Shown piece by piece: positions 34,778 to 46,361 of a stretch of DNA of 64,000 nucleotides. Every line of letters begins with the position of its first letter. The first letter of the stretch is position 1. Under the pieces are notes generated by a model. It saw only the letters and a program-made list of their open reading frames with translations. It made no database searches and was not told the DNA's origin. The stretch is taken from the NCBI GenBank assembly GCA_963678675.1, contig OY783198.1, positions 7,135,001 through 7,199,000 on the forward strand, in the 5' to 3' direction. Origin of the DNA: Xiphydria camelus. Lineage: Eukaryota > Arthropoda > Insecta > Hymenoptera > Xiphydriidae. The position numbers and the translations under genes were made by a program.

Positions 34778-35960
34778 TCAGCAAAATTCAAAATTAAATA
34801 TAATACTCGTAAAATCGGTGCGCGAATATGTTATTAATAATTGACTATTTCATTTCATTTAAATAAGAGTATAAAATAGTATTAATTCAAGAAGAATCCA
34901 TACCGAAATATCGAATATACTTTGAATACCATTGTAGATAAATAAAGTTACATAAATTATTTTAGATAAAAATAAAGATCAATCATATAAGCATACACGC
35001 ATACTTGTAGATGCAAGCATGCACGTGCATGAGCCCCGATCAAAAACTCTCGCATTAGTAGAATTAAAAATTAAAAATAATAAAATGAGTGCGCATATAA
35101 TTAATAATTGATCATTCGATTTAATTTGGATGAGACTATAAAATAGTGTTAATTGAAGAAGAGTTAATATAGAGATGTCGAATATTTTAAATACTATTAC
35201 AGAGATGAATAAAGTTATATCAATTAATTTAGATAAAAATGAAGATCGATCAAAGAGCATGCACGTCTACTTGCATGTACATGAATGCACGTACATTCAC
35301 GAGCTTTAATTGAAGACTCTCTCGCATTAGCAGAATTAGAAATTAAATAAGTAATAAAATCAGTACGCGCGCGTATACTTAATAATTGACTGTTTGATTT
35401 CATTTAACAAAAAGTACAAAATAGTATTAATTCGAGAAGAATCAATACCGAAATATTGAACATATAATACTTTGAATCTCCTATTAGGTAGATATAGGTA
35501 GGATAAACCACCCAGTTGTTGGACACTTAAGAATTTTACAAAATTTAAGACCGTGTTATAAAGATATTTTTCTACCTAGAGAGATATGAGTGGTGGCTTG
35601 TTTTAATTGAAAATATATTGGCTTTACATTCTAGTAATTTACAATTTTAAGTTGGAAAGAATATAATTTTCAACAATAAAAAACTAGGATTAAGTCGAAA
35701 AACTTAGTTATTGGACAATGTTCTTAGCTTTTGGAATACTCAATTCAGTAATTGGACAGTCAAGAATCAATAAGCCAGGTACGGTATTTGATAATATTTA
35801 TTTAAGTAAAAACTAGGAATCTTGTTTTCATTTATTTAAATCAGACTATCCAATAACTACAAGGTGTCCGATAACAGGGTGGTTTACCCTAATAAATAAA
35901 GTTATACGAATCAATGTAAATAAAAACGAAGATCGATCGATATACATACACGCCTACTTA
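34778..35960 (+). repeat. Tandem repeat, about 275-bp unit, three copies
   Basis: Units start near 34778, 35053 and 35327 (AGCA(A/G)AATT.AAATTAAA). Each contains AATAATTGA, AAAATAGT(A/G)TTAATT, GAATA.TTTGAATAC or variants, AATAAAGTTA, and a GCATGCACGT-like stretch. The copies are clearly diverged, so the array is old. The third unit is split by the MITE at 35499-35891. Confidence 0.75.
35499..35891. mobile_element. MITE inserted in the tandem array
   Basis: TAGGATAAACCACCCAGTTG at the left pairs with the inverted right end (ACAGGGTGGTTTACCCTA); arms of about 28 bp. It interrupts the third 275-bp unit at a TA. Internally AGTTATTGGACA-type motifs repeat. Confidence 0.75.
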
Positions 35961-36485
35961 CGAGAATCATATTCATGGTAATATTTGAAAGGAAAAAAGA
36001 TATATACAATATCGAAATTTAAGATTCATTTCGGAATCCAAGATCATGGTCATCCTCACATCGTCATCCATTGAGAGATAATTCCAAATATTGTCATTTT
36101 TCAGTAATCCAATAGAAATCCGACATCCTCGATTTATAGATTCATTCTCAATTGAATTCGCTGAAAATAAGGTGCTACCCTAAAAAATTGCAGCGAGACC
36201 GATAAGTAGAGTGAAAAAATGACGAGCTGCGAACGACGTTTCTCGACGAACTAGCATCATCGGAAAAACGTTCGTTAACGACTCCTTCGATTTCTCAAAG
36301 AAATACGTAGCCAAGTAACGATCGACATTTGTGGGCATTTCTTAACACCAAATGCAATTGCAACAGAAAACGAGCCACTTTCAATTACAAACGCGTTGAA
36401 AAGATAAGGTATAATCCACGCGGTATACTGTAATAATATTTAATGATTACAAAGAATTAAAGAACGTGTTAATGAAAGTCTTTTG
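35961..36485. other. AT-rich intergenic, nothing seen
   Basis: No coding run, RNA gene or repeat arm recognised. Confidence 0.55.
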
Positions 36486-38006
36486 TTAACCCTTATGTCA
36501 TCGGAATGAGGTTGGCTGGTGGTCGAGGAAGTAAACTTAGGCGCCACCGAGCTAAACACCCTTATTTACCGCCTGATTTGAAATATATCAATATGGCAGG
36601 AGTCAATGCTTACTTTATAAAGTATAATAGGCATTGCAGGAGTCAAAAACGAAAATACAACATTAATTTATGAATCTGTATGTAGTGAAGTGAATTTAAA
36701 TAAAAAATTTAATATAAAACGGTGGCTGTGGAGCCTCCGCAGCCGCTTCCCACCAACGATAGCGGCCGACCCACGACGAGCGACGGTGTCGCCACCACCA
36801 GACGACGGAAACAGGTCCTTCTCCCGCGCGAAGAGGACCTGCCGCATCAGTTGGAGATCCGCTGAATTCCTTCAACCGTTTCACTTTCATAATTTTTTTA
36901 CCAGTCACATCAGGTATAGTCAAATCTGCAACAGTGCAGTATTAATAATATATTATAACCGTTTTAATTTGCCCGCGGGTGTTTAGCTCGGTGGCGCCAC
37001 CTGCTTCAGTTTTGCCCAGCCAACCTCATAGTCTGGCCAGACTATTTTGAATTTCAAACTATTAATTTCGATGGGAAATATTAAACTACAGATGGCATAT
37101 TCCATGTTATCCTCAACTGGCATGTAAACAATGAAAATAAATGACGCATACAAATTCTGTTTGTCGGTGATGGTCTTGGGCGTGGCTTAAACTATTTTAC
37201 TACGCTGGTCGTCGGAATAGTCTGGCCAGACTACTGTGTTTCATACGTACGTATGAATGGAAAATTTTTGTGATTTGGAGTTATCAGTAATTTGTGGCTC
37301 AATTGTTTATGATGTGTTGAAGTGTTTATTATTATCTAGTAGCTAATATTGCGTTTTTTCATTCTGTATACAATATCGAGTGCCATATGACTCCTTGCTA
37401 TTTTTTTCGATAATTTTGTTTTCGTCTCTTTACTTATTTCTTTACTGTTCGCACTGCCTAAAAAATCCACGTGGAATTCCACGTGTACTGTCCACGCGGA
37501 ATCCACGCGGATGTCCATGTGGTGAATGGGTATTCCGTATGAACTGATGAATCCACGTTGAATTCCACGTGGACTGCTCGCGTAGATAATTCGCTTGGGA
37601 TTCCACGAGGAATCACATGTGAAATTCTGTGTGGACTGTGCACATGGAACACCACGTAGATTATCTATGTGGATTGCAGTGCTTTTTTTTGCAAGCAATT
37701 TCACTATTATTTATTATATGATATTGTATGTCTATATCGACACATAAAAAATTTCCAAGGAGATTATCCACATGAACAGTCCACGTTACATTTCAAAACA
37801 CTTTCCAGGTAAAAAATACCACACACACACACACACATCCTCGGACACCAATTTCCACTTACACACACTTCAATACACACAGGCACACAATACACAATAG
37901 CAAACATTGTTACACCTGGATATTACGCGCTATTTTTACCTGTAGACTGGCCAGACTACTTCCGACGACGTAAAGGTGGAATTCTATCCGATGATATAAG
38001 GGTTAA
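36486..38006. mobile_element. TTAA-flanked element, 1.5 kb, composite
   Basis: TTAA at 36486-36489 and 38003-38006 flank inverted ends (CCCTTATGTCATCGGA and TCCGATGATATAAGGG, one mismatch), as in piggyBac-type elements. Inside are two more inverted-repeat pairs: 36504-36563 with 36978-37029 (core GGCGCCACCGAGCTAAACAC), and 37207-37233 with 37942-37970 (core CGTCGGAA.AGTCTGGCC). The palindrome TAGTCTGGCCAGACTA occurs at 37029 and 37218, with a variant near 37943. No transposase frame is visible, so it is non-autonomous and perhaps built by successive insertions. Confidence 0.7.
37466..37679. repeat. Degenerate 12-bp self-complementary array
   Basis: About 18 imperfect units of a 12-bp motif, consensus TCCACGTGGAAT, run in tandem. 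Most units keep a CCACGTGG-like core (variants CCACGCGG, CCATGTGG, CACATGTG). Since 12 is divisible by 3, antisense frames stay open and give a repeating VHVEF/VDSS-like peptide. The unit is close to its own complement, so the array can pair with itself and offers repeated CACGTG (E-box) sites. Confidence 0.75.
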
Positions 38007-38875
38007 ATAATCAAAGGCAATTAAAGCCACTTGAGAAATTCGACAGATTTCTAATCAAATATAAATGCTACCATCTCGAATTCAAACGAAATGCTACGTA
38101 TTTCTTGGCACACAGATAAGGATCTCACGTGCGACATATTATATTCATGCTCTTGTAAAACTTTAATTTAGCCAAATACAAGGAAAGCAATCGAGTGACA
38201 ACTCTAGAAACTGAAGAAGCATCAAAATAAGATCCGACAACTCAAAATACTTGGAAATCGGAACGTGAAATCCCTGAATTAAAAAAAAAATAAAATAGCA
38301 TACGAATGACAACGCGTGCACGGTGACAATATAATACAAATGCGATACACAAAATAATGAGTTCTCCTCTTCAGCGAATCGCCTCTTCGAGCAAAGCTCC
38401 CGAGAGAGAGAGAGAGATGACGTGTAGAATTTATTTTCAGGCTCGAACATTCCCTTTCAACGAAAGTCTCACGCGGATGAATAAAATCGCCATTCCACGT
38501 CAATCGATCAAATGGGCCCTTCAAATTCGAATCAGTGAAAACTCCCACCGATTCCCAGTTATAAAAATACAAGACTGGAGATTTCTCAATTATAGAACTG
38601 AGAAGCAGTGGCTATTCACCGGTTGCCAGTGTTTTTCACTGATTCCATTTCAAAGAGAGCGTTGATTGAAATCAAATGGAAATTCGTGTTCATCCGTGCG
38701 ACGCACTAAGAAAAAAATGGCTAAATCGATTTAGTTGGTTCGAATTATTTCAAGCAATGAAATATTTTTTAAATTTACATAATCGTGTTCACTCCAATGC
38801 CCATTCATTCGCAACTGATATATCACTCTGAGTAGATATTTAGTTGCTATAACTTAACATATTTAGTTACCCATA
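38007..38875. other. Intergenic, no gene recognised
   Basis: Short open frames on both strands at 38163-38665 have no recognisable features. Confidence 0.55.
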
Positions 38876-39776
38876 TACAGGGTGACATTTTGAAAACTTA
38901 AACATTTTTAAAACTTTTGCCACCCCAATATCTCAGAAAATTACAAAGATTTTCTAAAAAACAAAAATACGGTTTCGGCAGTAGAGAGGGGGAACCAAAA
39001 TGATATAATCGGAGACGCACCCCCTCCAACCCCCTTAAGGGTAGCCCCTCCAACTTTGTAATCTTAAATAGCAAACCCCTATGTGTGTTACAGCGTTGGA
39101 AAGCTCTTAAAAAATGCTTGTGACAACAACACCAAATTTTGGTACCTTTCGATGAGTAGTTTTTGCACAAATCGAGAATGAAACTGCTAGAAGTAAGTTG
39201 TCAATTTATATATTAAAGGTCAATTATGTTACAATAAATTTTCGAAATGATTTCCATTGATTTTTCGGACTTTTTCAAATGTTGTTCTTAAAATTTTGCG
39301 ACATTCTTGCATAATTCTCTGTTTCAGTTGGTTAATGCTTGCCGGTTGAGTTTGAAAAACAATAAATTTCAGATGTCCCAATAAGAAGAAATCGCAGGGA
39401 GTAAGATCAGATAATGGAAATCACTTTGAAAATTTATTGTAGCATAATTGACCTTTAATAAATAAATTGACAAAACTTACTTCTGGCAGTTTCTTTCTCG
39501 ACTTGCGCGAAAACTACTCATCGGAATTTACCAAAATTTGGTGTTGCTGTAAAGCATTTTTAAAGAGCTTTCTAACGCTGTATCTCACATGGGGGGTTGC
39601 TATTTAAGATTACAAAGTTGGGGGGGCTACCCCTAAGGGGGTTGGAATGGGTGCGTCTCGGATTATGTCATTTTGGTTCCCCCTCTCCACTGCCGAAACC
39701 GTATTTTTGTTTTTTAGAAAATCTCTGTAACTTTCTGAGATATCGGGGTGGAAAGTTTTCAAAATGTCACCCTGTA
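38876..39776. mobile_element. Mariner-derived foldback element, 0.9 kb
   Basis: The ends TACAGGGTGACATTTTGAAA and TTTTCAAAATGTCACCCTGTA are inverted. The arms stay paired for about 300 bp (38876-39190 with 39465-39776), including the GC-rich stretch around AACCCCCTTAAGGG. The central loop encodes a mariner transposase fragment on the minus strand. Confidence 0.8.
39234..39417 (-). pseudogene. Mariner-family transposase C-terminal fragment
   Basis: The minus-strand frame reads LSDLTPCDFFLLGHLKFIVF, then NQLKQRIMQECRKILRTTFE and KINGNHFENLL. The first part matches the segment holding the third catalytic Asp of mariner-type transposases (SPDL.PCDFFL). The N-terminal DNA-binding part and the first two catalytic acids are absent, so it is inactive. 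Confidence 0.7.
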
Positions 39777-41989
39777 TGACTACTTTTGTGCAATTGGAAA
39801 AATTAGGCATTTTCTTCATGTGAAATATAACTTTCTTTAATATCTATACTCACATCGATTATACTTGCTTTGAATAAACGAATATCGAATTAAATACAAT
39901 TTTCTTAGTTCAAATGAATATATTATCATTTCGACTAATTTAAAGACAACTTAATCTTTTAACCACATCTTTTTTTCACAGTGCGCTTCGAATTATTTTG
40001 GTCCACCTTCGATTTCGACAAATCTGCGAAGACTCATCGAGATCGAAGTACGGACATTTTTTACGAGACTATCTCGCGAGCTAAATAAGTCACTAGCCCA
40101 AACGACAACCTGCGATTCGCTGAATCGCAGTCCGTAAACGTCTGTGCACATTTGATCGAATCTTCGAGCCCTTTATTCACTGCCACACTTCTTACTTCAT
40201 TTTGAAATCTCCTCGGTCCGCCTTCGATCTACACGAATCTCTAAAGATTCATAAAGATGAAGAACGGGCATTATCAGGGATTTCCTTGCCAAGTAAATAA
40301 ACTCGAACGACGATTTGCGATCATCAGAATCGCAGCTCGGAATTGTTCGAGCCAATTAACTCCGAGCCTTTTCGCGTTCACTTCGCGCACTTCTAAAAAC
40401 ACTTCGACGACTTAAATATTTCATTTTCGCGTGCGTCCAGGTCTAAAACCGCGAGCGCTTGCATCCGAATCCCGGGTCCGGAAGAGCTTTCGCGCGTTAT
40501 TCCGCGAAGGAACTTCCGGCCGGCCCTGCCTACTTAAAACTAGACACACATTCGCTCCGAAAGACTAGCCTACCTCCCTCGGCTATATTTAAAAAGATGC
40601 AACACATTCTCGCCAACACAATCATTCCACGAATTCCATTCGTTCCACCCCGGTGCAAGGGCCTACACTAGGGATAACGTCCCGGGACGCATCCGTCACC
40701 GGAGCTTGAGCTTCCTGTCATAACAAACCACACCTGTGAGTAATGTATACTTACTGTTTGCGAAAGCTGGAAAAATATTTCATGAATATGATTAGCAGTT
40801 TATTCATCTAAACGAGCTAAGGACTCTATTGAATTGTAGTATAAATGTATGTTTTTTCTACAAAAATGTTGGAATATTGAAATAAGAAGTAAGAAATAAG
40901 AAATGCTCATCTCGAAACTCTAATTTCAAACAGCAGAACACAATAATGCAAGAATACTCAACAATATATTTTAATTGTAAGCAATTCTTCGAATCAAAAT
41001 ATTCAATTTAATGTTGAAAACCCTGAGGCATTCTCCGAGTAGAAGTAAAAATACTAAAGACTTCGCAAACTCGCATGGAACGTTTACTTCGACGCGGAGA
41101 ACGACCTGACGCGCAAACTCTCATCGCTCCTCGATAAAATTCAATTCGACGAGTGTCTCTGACAATCTGGATGGCGAGAGGGAAATTTTTGCCAGCGAAG
41201 TCGGAGGGTCATCCGACTTCAAGACTAATTACGCGAGATCCAGAAAGATTTCTACCGAATATCGCGAAGGAAACGATGAGAGGCTATACCTGAAATTATT
41301 GAAATCATAGCGAGAAAGTCACGAGCCGAAACCGGTGAAGGCTTCGACTCGTGGTCACCGTGCACAGTTGTCGAAAGGAAGGAAAATTACAACCAGTTTT
41401 CGGTGTCGGTTCGGACCAATTGTCCTGCGACATGATCGAAAACCGGAGGGACTCAAAGAGATACGAACCCCTCTGCGTGATTCCCTTCGTCGAGGCGATG
41501 GCGGCTTACTGAAATCTTCTTGCACTGCCCCCGGAGATCCCTCCACATAGGCCTATTCCACGAAAATCGGCTAACCAAATGCTTGAATGTATTAATTACG
41601 ATTTGTACGAAACGGACTACCGATTTAACGTGAAATAGGCCTACTCTAGGAGACCGGCGGGACTTACGGCGGCCTCTTCTTTGAAGTCATCTGCTTCAGC
41701 CCCACATTTTGCATCCAACCATCCTTTTCAAAAAGACTGCGAATCTTCGAGGGCTATTTGCGAGGATCGCCGATCGCGTTGGACGATCGAGATCTTTTGG
41801 TAGAAATAAAGAATGGAACGTAGTAGCGCGAATGCCAATGCCAAGGACTTCGCAGTCCCTATTTATTTCAGTTTAAGAGAATTAAGGGAAATTTTGATAA
41901 AAAAGGAGCTCTTCGAGAAATTGGAAACGTCGAGTGATTTTGAGAGATAACGATTTTTAAGATATATAATGAAATACTACTTTTTATTA
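39777..41989. other. Intergenic, no gene recognised
   Basis: About 40440-40700 and 41040-41560 are moderately GC-rich with short frames on both strands. Related stretches around 40000-40130 and 40220-40330 (TTCGA.....CGAATCT..GA.GA.TCAT) suggest a diverged duplication of about 200 bp. Confidence 0.5.
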
Positions 41990-43906
41990 ATAGTTCAGAC
42001 GTCAGAGGCTTAAAAAATGGAAATAGAAAAAAATTGCGACAAAGCTGTTTTTTTTAATTTCTTCGTCATTATGCAAGTAATGAATATTACAAAAATGGAT
42101 CCACGAATTCCACCCGGAACATGTTTTTTAAATAATTTTAATTGACCATTTTTAGTTTTTTTTAGGAAATCTCGGAAACTATGGGTTTAATGGAAAAAAT
42201 GGGTATTAGGAATATTATTCCTTATGAAATTTGCAACAACAAATGTCTTAATAGTTTTGCCCCCCGCCCCGTATTCTTTGAGTTATGTGAGCTTATTATT
42301 TAAGTACTCCACGACTTCGCGCTTGGCATGTTACTATCAAGCGACATTCTTTGAATTTTAAATTGCGCGTGGTATTTAAATTTCAATTTTACCGTATTTT
42401 AATGAGTTTTTGAGCAGAGTTATATTGGTTTGATAATCCTATTTTTTAAAAATACTTTTACATTTAACAAATACATTTGTTAAACAGTTATTTTGAACAG
42501 TTTAAAGCAAATTGACTCAAAGGAAGCACGGTTTGTTTCGTCGCGACAGACGGAATTTGACACATCGGTTCATTCCGTTAATTCCAACGTTCATTTTATG
42601 AAATCAGATAAATGGAAGACCCCACAAGTATTGCATAGCTCCAATAGTTTCAAATACCTTTCCGTGCAACACTACCCGCTTTTCCTACATGCCTTCAGTA
42701 GGTGTGATACGACATCAACATTTTTTCGCCAGGCAAAAACAAAATTCGTGAAGACACTGGAGAAATACGACGAACTAAAGATCATTTTATCACCATTCTT
42801 ACAGTCAGGCGCTCATCTTGATCATTTGGATCTTGCAACGCAGAAATTTATTATTGCATTATATGGAGGACGCGGGTTAGGAATGTACCTATTTGGAGGA
42901 GTTCAGATTTCACTGCTTTGAGAAAGCTACGGTGAAGATCTCGATGAATCTAGCGTCGTTACCGTCTACACGTAAAGCTGCTCGACAGCATTCATTCAGA
43001 GTGTATTATCAAGTATGGACTTGGCTAGGAGAGCAATTATCACCTACATGCTGGGGGGGGGGGGAAACAAACATCGAACGGCCTATTACCAATAACTACA
43101 ATGCAACCATCTGCACCTGAAGCACTTTTGAAAATTATTTGCTGTAAATGCACCAAAGGCTGCTCTGGTTATTGCAGTTGTCACAAGGTTGGTCTCTACT
43201 GCTCCTCGATTTGTAGCCACTGCCAAGGATGCACTTGTTCTACTAACATTTCTACGAAAATTGACCTAGAAGAAGATGTGGATGAATGTGTGGATATCGA
43301 CATGGAAAACTTCTTTTCTGTCCAACTAGATGAGGAATCTGACGCTGAGGAGGCAACTGAAATGGAAATTCCTGAAGAAGATGCCGATTTCAACGATTCT
43401 CCAATTAGGAAAAAAAATGTCCGATAGTAAATAGTTAATATACAAATAAGTGATCTTTAAATGAAATCTGTTTATTCCTCTTCACTTTTCTCTCCGCTTA
43501 ATCCATCCTTCTTATAAAATTAGCATAACTATGGCAGTTCGGGATGCTACCAAAAACCCCTAGTATTACACCTATTTATACGAGTACAGTGTTCTATCTG
43601 ACTCTTAACGCGGTCTATATTCTGAAAACCATGCGTTTTACGGGAAAAAGTATAAGGACATTTTTATTGCCAATTTTGCAAAGATCAAAATTGTTAGTAA
43701 CTATTTTTTAATTTAAAGCACATTTTTCGAGCTTTCCACAAAAAGCACGAAACTGCTTATTAAACTTGTTTAAACAATATGTTCCAGGCCGAATTTTTGA
43801 ATCCATTTTGTTTTTATTTATTATTTACCTATTAACGAAGAGATTCTAAAATAAAATAGCTTTGTCGCAATTTTTTTTGCTAAATAACCCCTGACGCCTG
43901 GACTAT
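41990..43906 (+). mobile_element. Long-TIR DNA transposon with a cysteine-rich coding remnant
   Basis: The left end (ATAGTTCAGACGTCAGAGG; inner AAAATTGCGACAAAGCT) is inverted at the right end (CCCCTGACGCCTGGACTAT; inner AGCTTTGTCGCAATTTT). Weaker pairing continues inward for about 250 bp (for example ATGGATCCACGAATT with AATTTTTGAATCCATTTT). The span is 1.9 kb. The coding remnant at 42493-43427 sits in the middle. Superfamily not assigned. Confidence 0.65.
42493..43427 (+). pseudogene. Transposon-type protein with C-terminal CXC-like Cys-rich domain, frameshifted
   Basis: Three frames continue one another. 42493-42880 gives YPLFLHAFSRCDTTSTFF and FIIALYGGRG; about 42893-43052 gives EEFRFHCFEKATVKISMNLA and ARQHSFRVYYQVW; 43065-43427 gives the cysteine-rich part (CCKCTKGCSGYCSCHKVGLY, then CSSICSHCQGCTC) and an acidic tail. 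The order and motifs match a widespread arthropod protein type, usually unnamed and found in many copies. One shift lies near 42880; the other lies at a 12-G run (43053-43064). The N-terminal half is missing. The Cys pattern resembles tesmin/TSO1 CXC DNA-binding motifs. Confidence 0.65.
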
Positions 43907-44090
43907 AAATGAAGGAAGAATGATTTTGTAATTTAAAAATGTATATCTTATGTTATGTAACTTAACACTAAACCTACCAGTACCGGACAAATTGACCGTT
44001 TTCATACTTTTGTACAATTTACACATAGTTAAATGTTATAATACCGCTATCAAACTATATAACTTTTCTTAGAATATGCATACAACCCGT

Positions 44091-44618
44091 CCCAGAGAAT
44101 ACACGCCAGCGTAGCGGGTTGCATATCGGTTGACGCCTCCGATCCGCTGCGGTGTTCTGTCCTGTGTCCGGCGTATACCGTATGTATCATGACAAATTAA
44201 ACAAGCAGATATACCGACATTGCCGAAACTTTACCGACGGTCAAGAATTTTATAGTTAGAGTTGACTTGAGAAGAGTGCGCTGTGTGTGCTGCGTGAGAG
44301 CGAAAAGTGTCAAACGTCTGATTTCCCGATAGCTGTTAATTCAAGAGACCGAAGTGTTTCGTCTATTATTCAATACTTCGATTTTCCGAATTGACAGCTA
44401 TCGGAAAATCAGACGTTTGACACTTTTCGCTCTCACGCAGCACACACAGCGCACTCTTCTCAAGCCAACTCTAACTATAAAATTCTTGACCGTCGGTAAA
44501 GTTTCGACAATGTCGGTATATCTGCTTGTTTAATTTGGCATGATACATACGGTAGTGCGGCGCCAGGCGGATAACCGATATGCAACCCGCTACGCTGGCG
44601 TGTATCCCATCCCGCGTA
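44091..44618. mobile_element. MITE family A, copy 2, with nested element
   Basis: Arms of about 60 bp: TACACGCCAGCGTAGCGGGT and TGCATATCGGTT near the left, inverted at 44574-44618. The same arm sequence defines the elements at 57623-57792 and, partly, 18862-19077. A family C-like foldback fills its centre. Confidence 0.8.
44176..44554. mobile_element. Family C-like foldback nested in family A
   Basis: The ends TACCGTATGTATCATG and CATGATACATACGGTA are inverted. Arms of about 170 bp pair almost perfectly (core CTCACGCAGCACACACAGCG on the right). The TACCGTATGT end is shared with the elements at 11091 and 59061. Confidence 0.75.
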
Positions 44619-45246
44619 GGAAATCGATGGATTCATCCCAAATTTAGTATAGGGGAGTTTTTTTGGTCACTGATCACGAATCTGAAGTCAGATTTCAAAA
44701 ATTCAAGATGGCGGATCCGATACGGCGGACGAGATTTTCGAAAATCGACGGATTCATACCAAATTTGGTATAGGGGGGTTTTTTAGGTCGATGATCACGA
44801 ATCTGAAGTCAGATTTCAAAAATTTAAGATGGCGGATCCAATACGGCGGACGAGATTTTCGAAAATCGACGGATTTATGCCAAATTTGGTATAGGGGGTT
44901 TTTTCGGTCGCTGGTCACAAATTTTGGAAATATAACCAGATTTGTGATCAGCGACCAAAAAAACCCCTATACCAAATTGGCATGAATCCGTCGATTTTCA
45001 AAAATTTCGTCCGCCGTATTGGATCCGCCATCTTGAATTTTTGAAATCTGACTTCAGATTCGTGATCATCGACCTAAAAAAACCCCCTATACCAAATTTG
45101 GTATGAATCCGTCGATTTTCGAAAATGTCGTCCGCCGTATCGGATCCGCCATCTTGAATTTTTGAAATCTGACTTCAGATTCGTGATCAGTAACCTAAAA
45201 AACTCCCCTGTACTAAATTTGGGATGAAAATCCGTCGATTTTCTAC
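44614..45246. repeat. Giant hairpin with tandem-repeat arms (121-bp unit)
   Basis: Each arm of about 300 bp carries two full copies plus part of a 121-bp unit (landmarks GAATCTGAAGTCAGATTTCA at 44679 and 44800; AAGATGGCGGATCC at 44704 and 44825). The right arm has the same units inverted (GGATCCGCCATCTT at 45020 and 45141). The loop near 44930-44950 is short. It starts at the right border of the family A copy. Confidence 0.85.
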
Positions 45247-46361
45247 GGTTGTAGTACTATTATTCTATGCAGAATTCTAAAGTTTTTGCTAAATCTAGCG
45301 TTTCGACCAGTGTGCGACGGAGGAAAACATTTCGAGGCAGGAATTTTTATTCCAGTTAGCTTCAGAGCTCGGCGCTGCATATAAGAAATCACGAAAAGAA
45401 AAGCTTTTACTAATATCATCCACAAGTTCAGATTCATTCGCACGAAAAACTTGTCAAATAAAATTTTGAAAAGATTATAAAACTACAAAAATCTGTTCGA
45501 AGTGCGAAAAAGATGTGTGCAGAAAATGTACATTTCAGACTAAAATAATTTGTAAGCAATGTATTGAAGCCGAAAATAAGATATATATACCTATGTATAC
45601 ATAACACTATATATAAAAGTTTAATTTTATTTGTTTTTTTCATAAATGGTTTTAGTATAGATAATATTAAGTTTAGTTTCTTATGTGGAAAAAATGAAGT
45701 TTTAGTTTTTTAAGTTTATAATTGAGGTTATATAAAAATAAATTTTTGGATGAAATTTCATGTAAATTATTCATTTTATATACATTTAGCAATAAATTAT
45801 ACATTTAGCAATAAATCAACCATTATCTGCGTTGAATAATAAAATTGATAACTTTTTTAGTTACCAGTCAATTTGACCGAGCGCGGTAGGAATAGGTATA
45901 CAGAAACTGTCGGAAGGTTTAGTGTTAAATTTGAGTATCACAATCTGATTTAAGAAAAAGAAACCACCTGTCGAATCAAGTTTCTGATCAGAAACATCAA
46001 TTCAACTGGATTCTTATATTTTAAATGAAATATTGTGATGCTGGTAGATAATGTGAGGCGCCTAGATGCAAAACCAAATATTTCCTATATACTTATAAAG
46101 GAAATATCTGGTTTTGCGCGCGCATCTAGGCGCCTCAAGTAGGAGTTATAATAGCAAAAAAATTGACCATTAGGACCCATTCACATAATATAATACGATG
46201 AAACGACAAATTCATCTGAGAAACTGAATTATAAACGATTTTAGAAGAAAAATATCAATCTATAGGGGAAAAAGGGGGAAATCGCGAGTCTTATGGTGAA
46301 AAGGGGGAGCTTGAAAAAATAGAGGGATAAGAGGGAATTCCTGTGGTAAAAAAGACATGGA
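45247..46361. other. AT-rich intergenic, no gene
   Basis: No coding frame recognised. It contains the hairpin at 46053-46137. ATACATTTAGCAATAAAT is duplicated near 45779-45816. Confidence 0.5.
46053..46137. repeat. Short perfect-stem hairpin
   Basis: TGAGGCGCCTAGATGC at the left is inverted at the right end; the stem continues through AAAACCA.ATATTTCC with a loop of about 12 bp. Confidence 0.85.

Noticed and set aside
37336..37704. 122-codon antisense frame with a repeating VHVEF-like peptide
   Set aside because: The 12-bp array keeps frames open automatically; there is no start context, family or splicing evidence.
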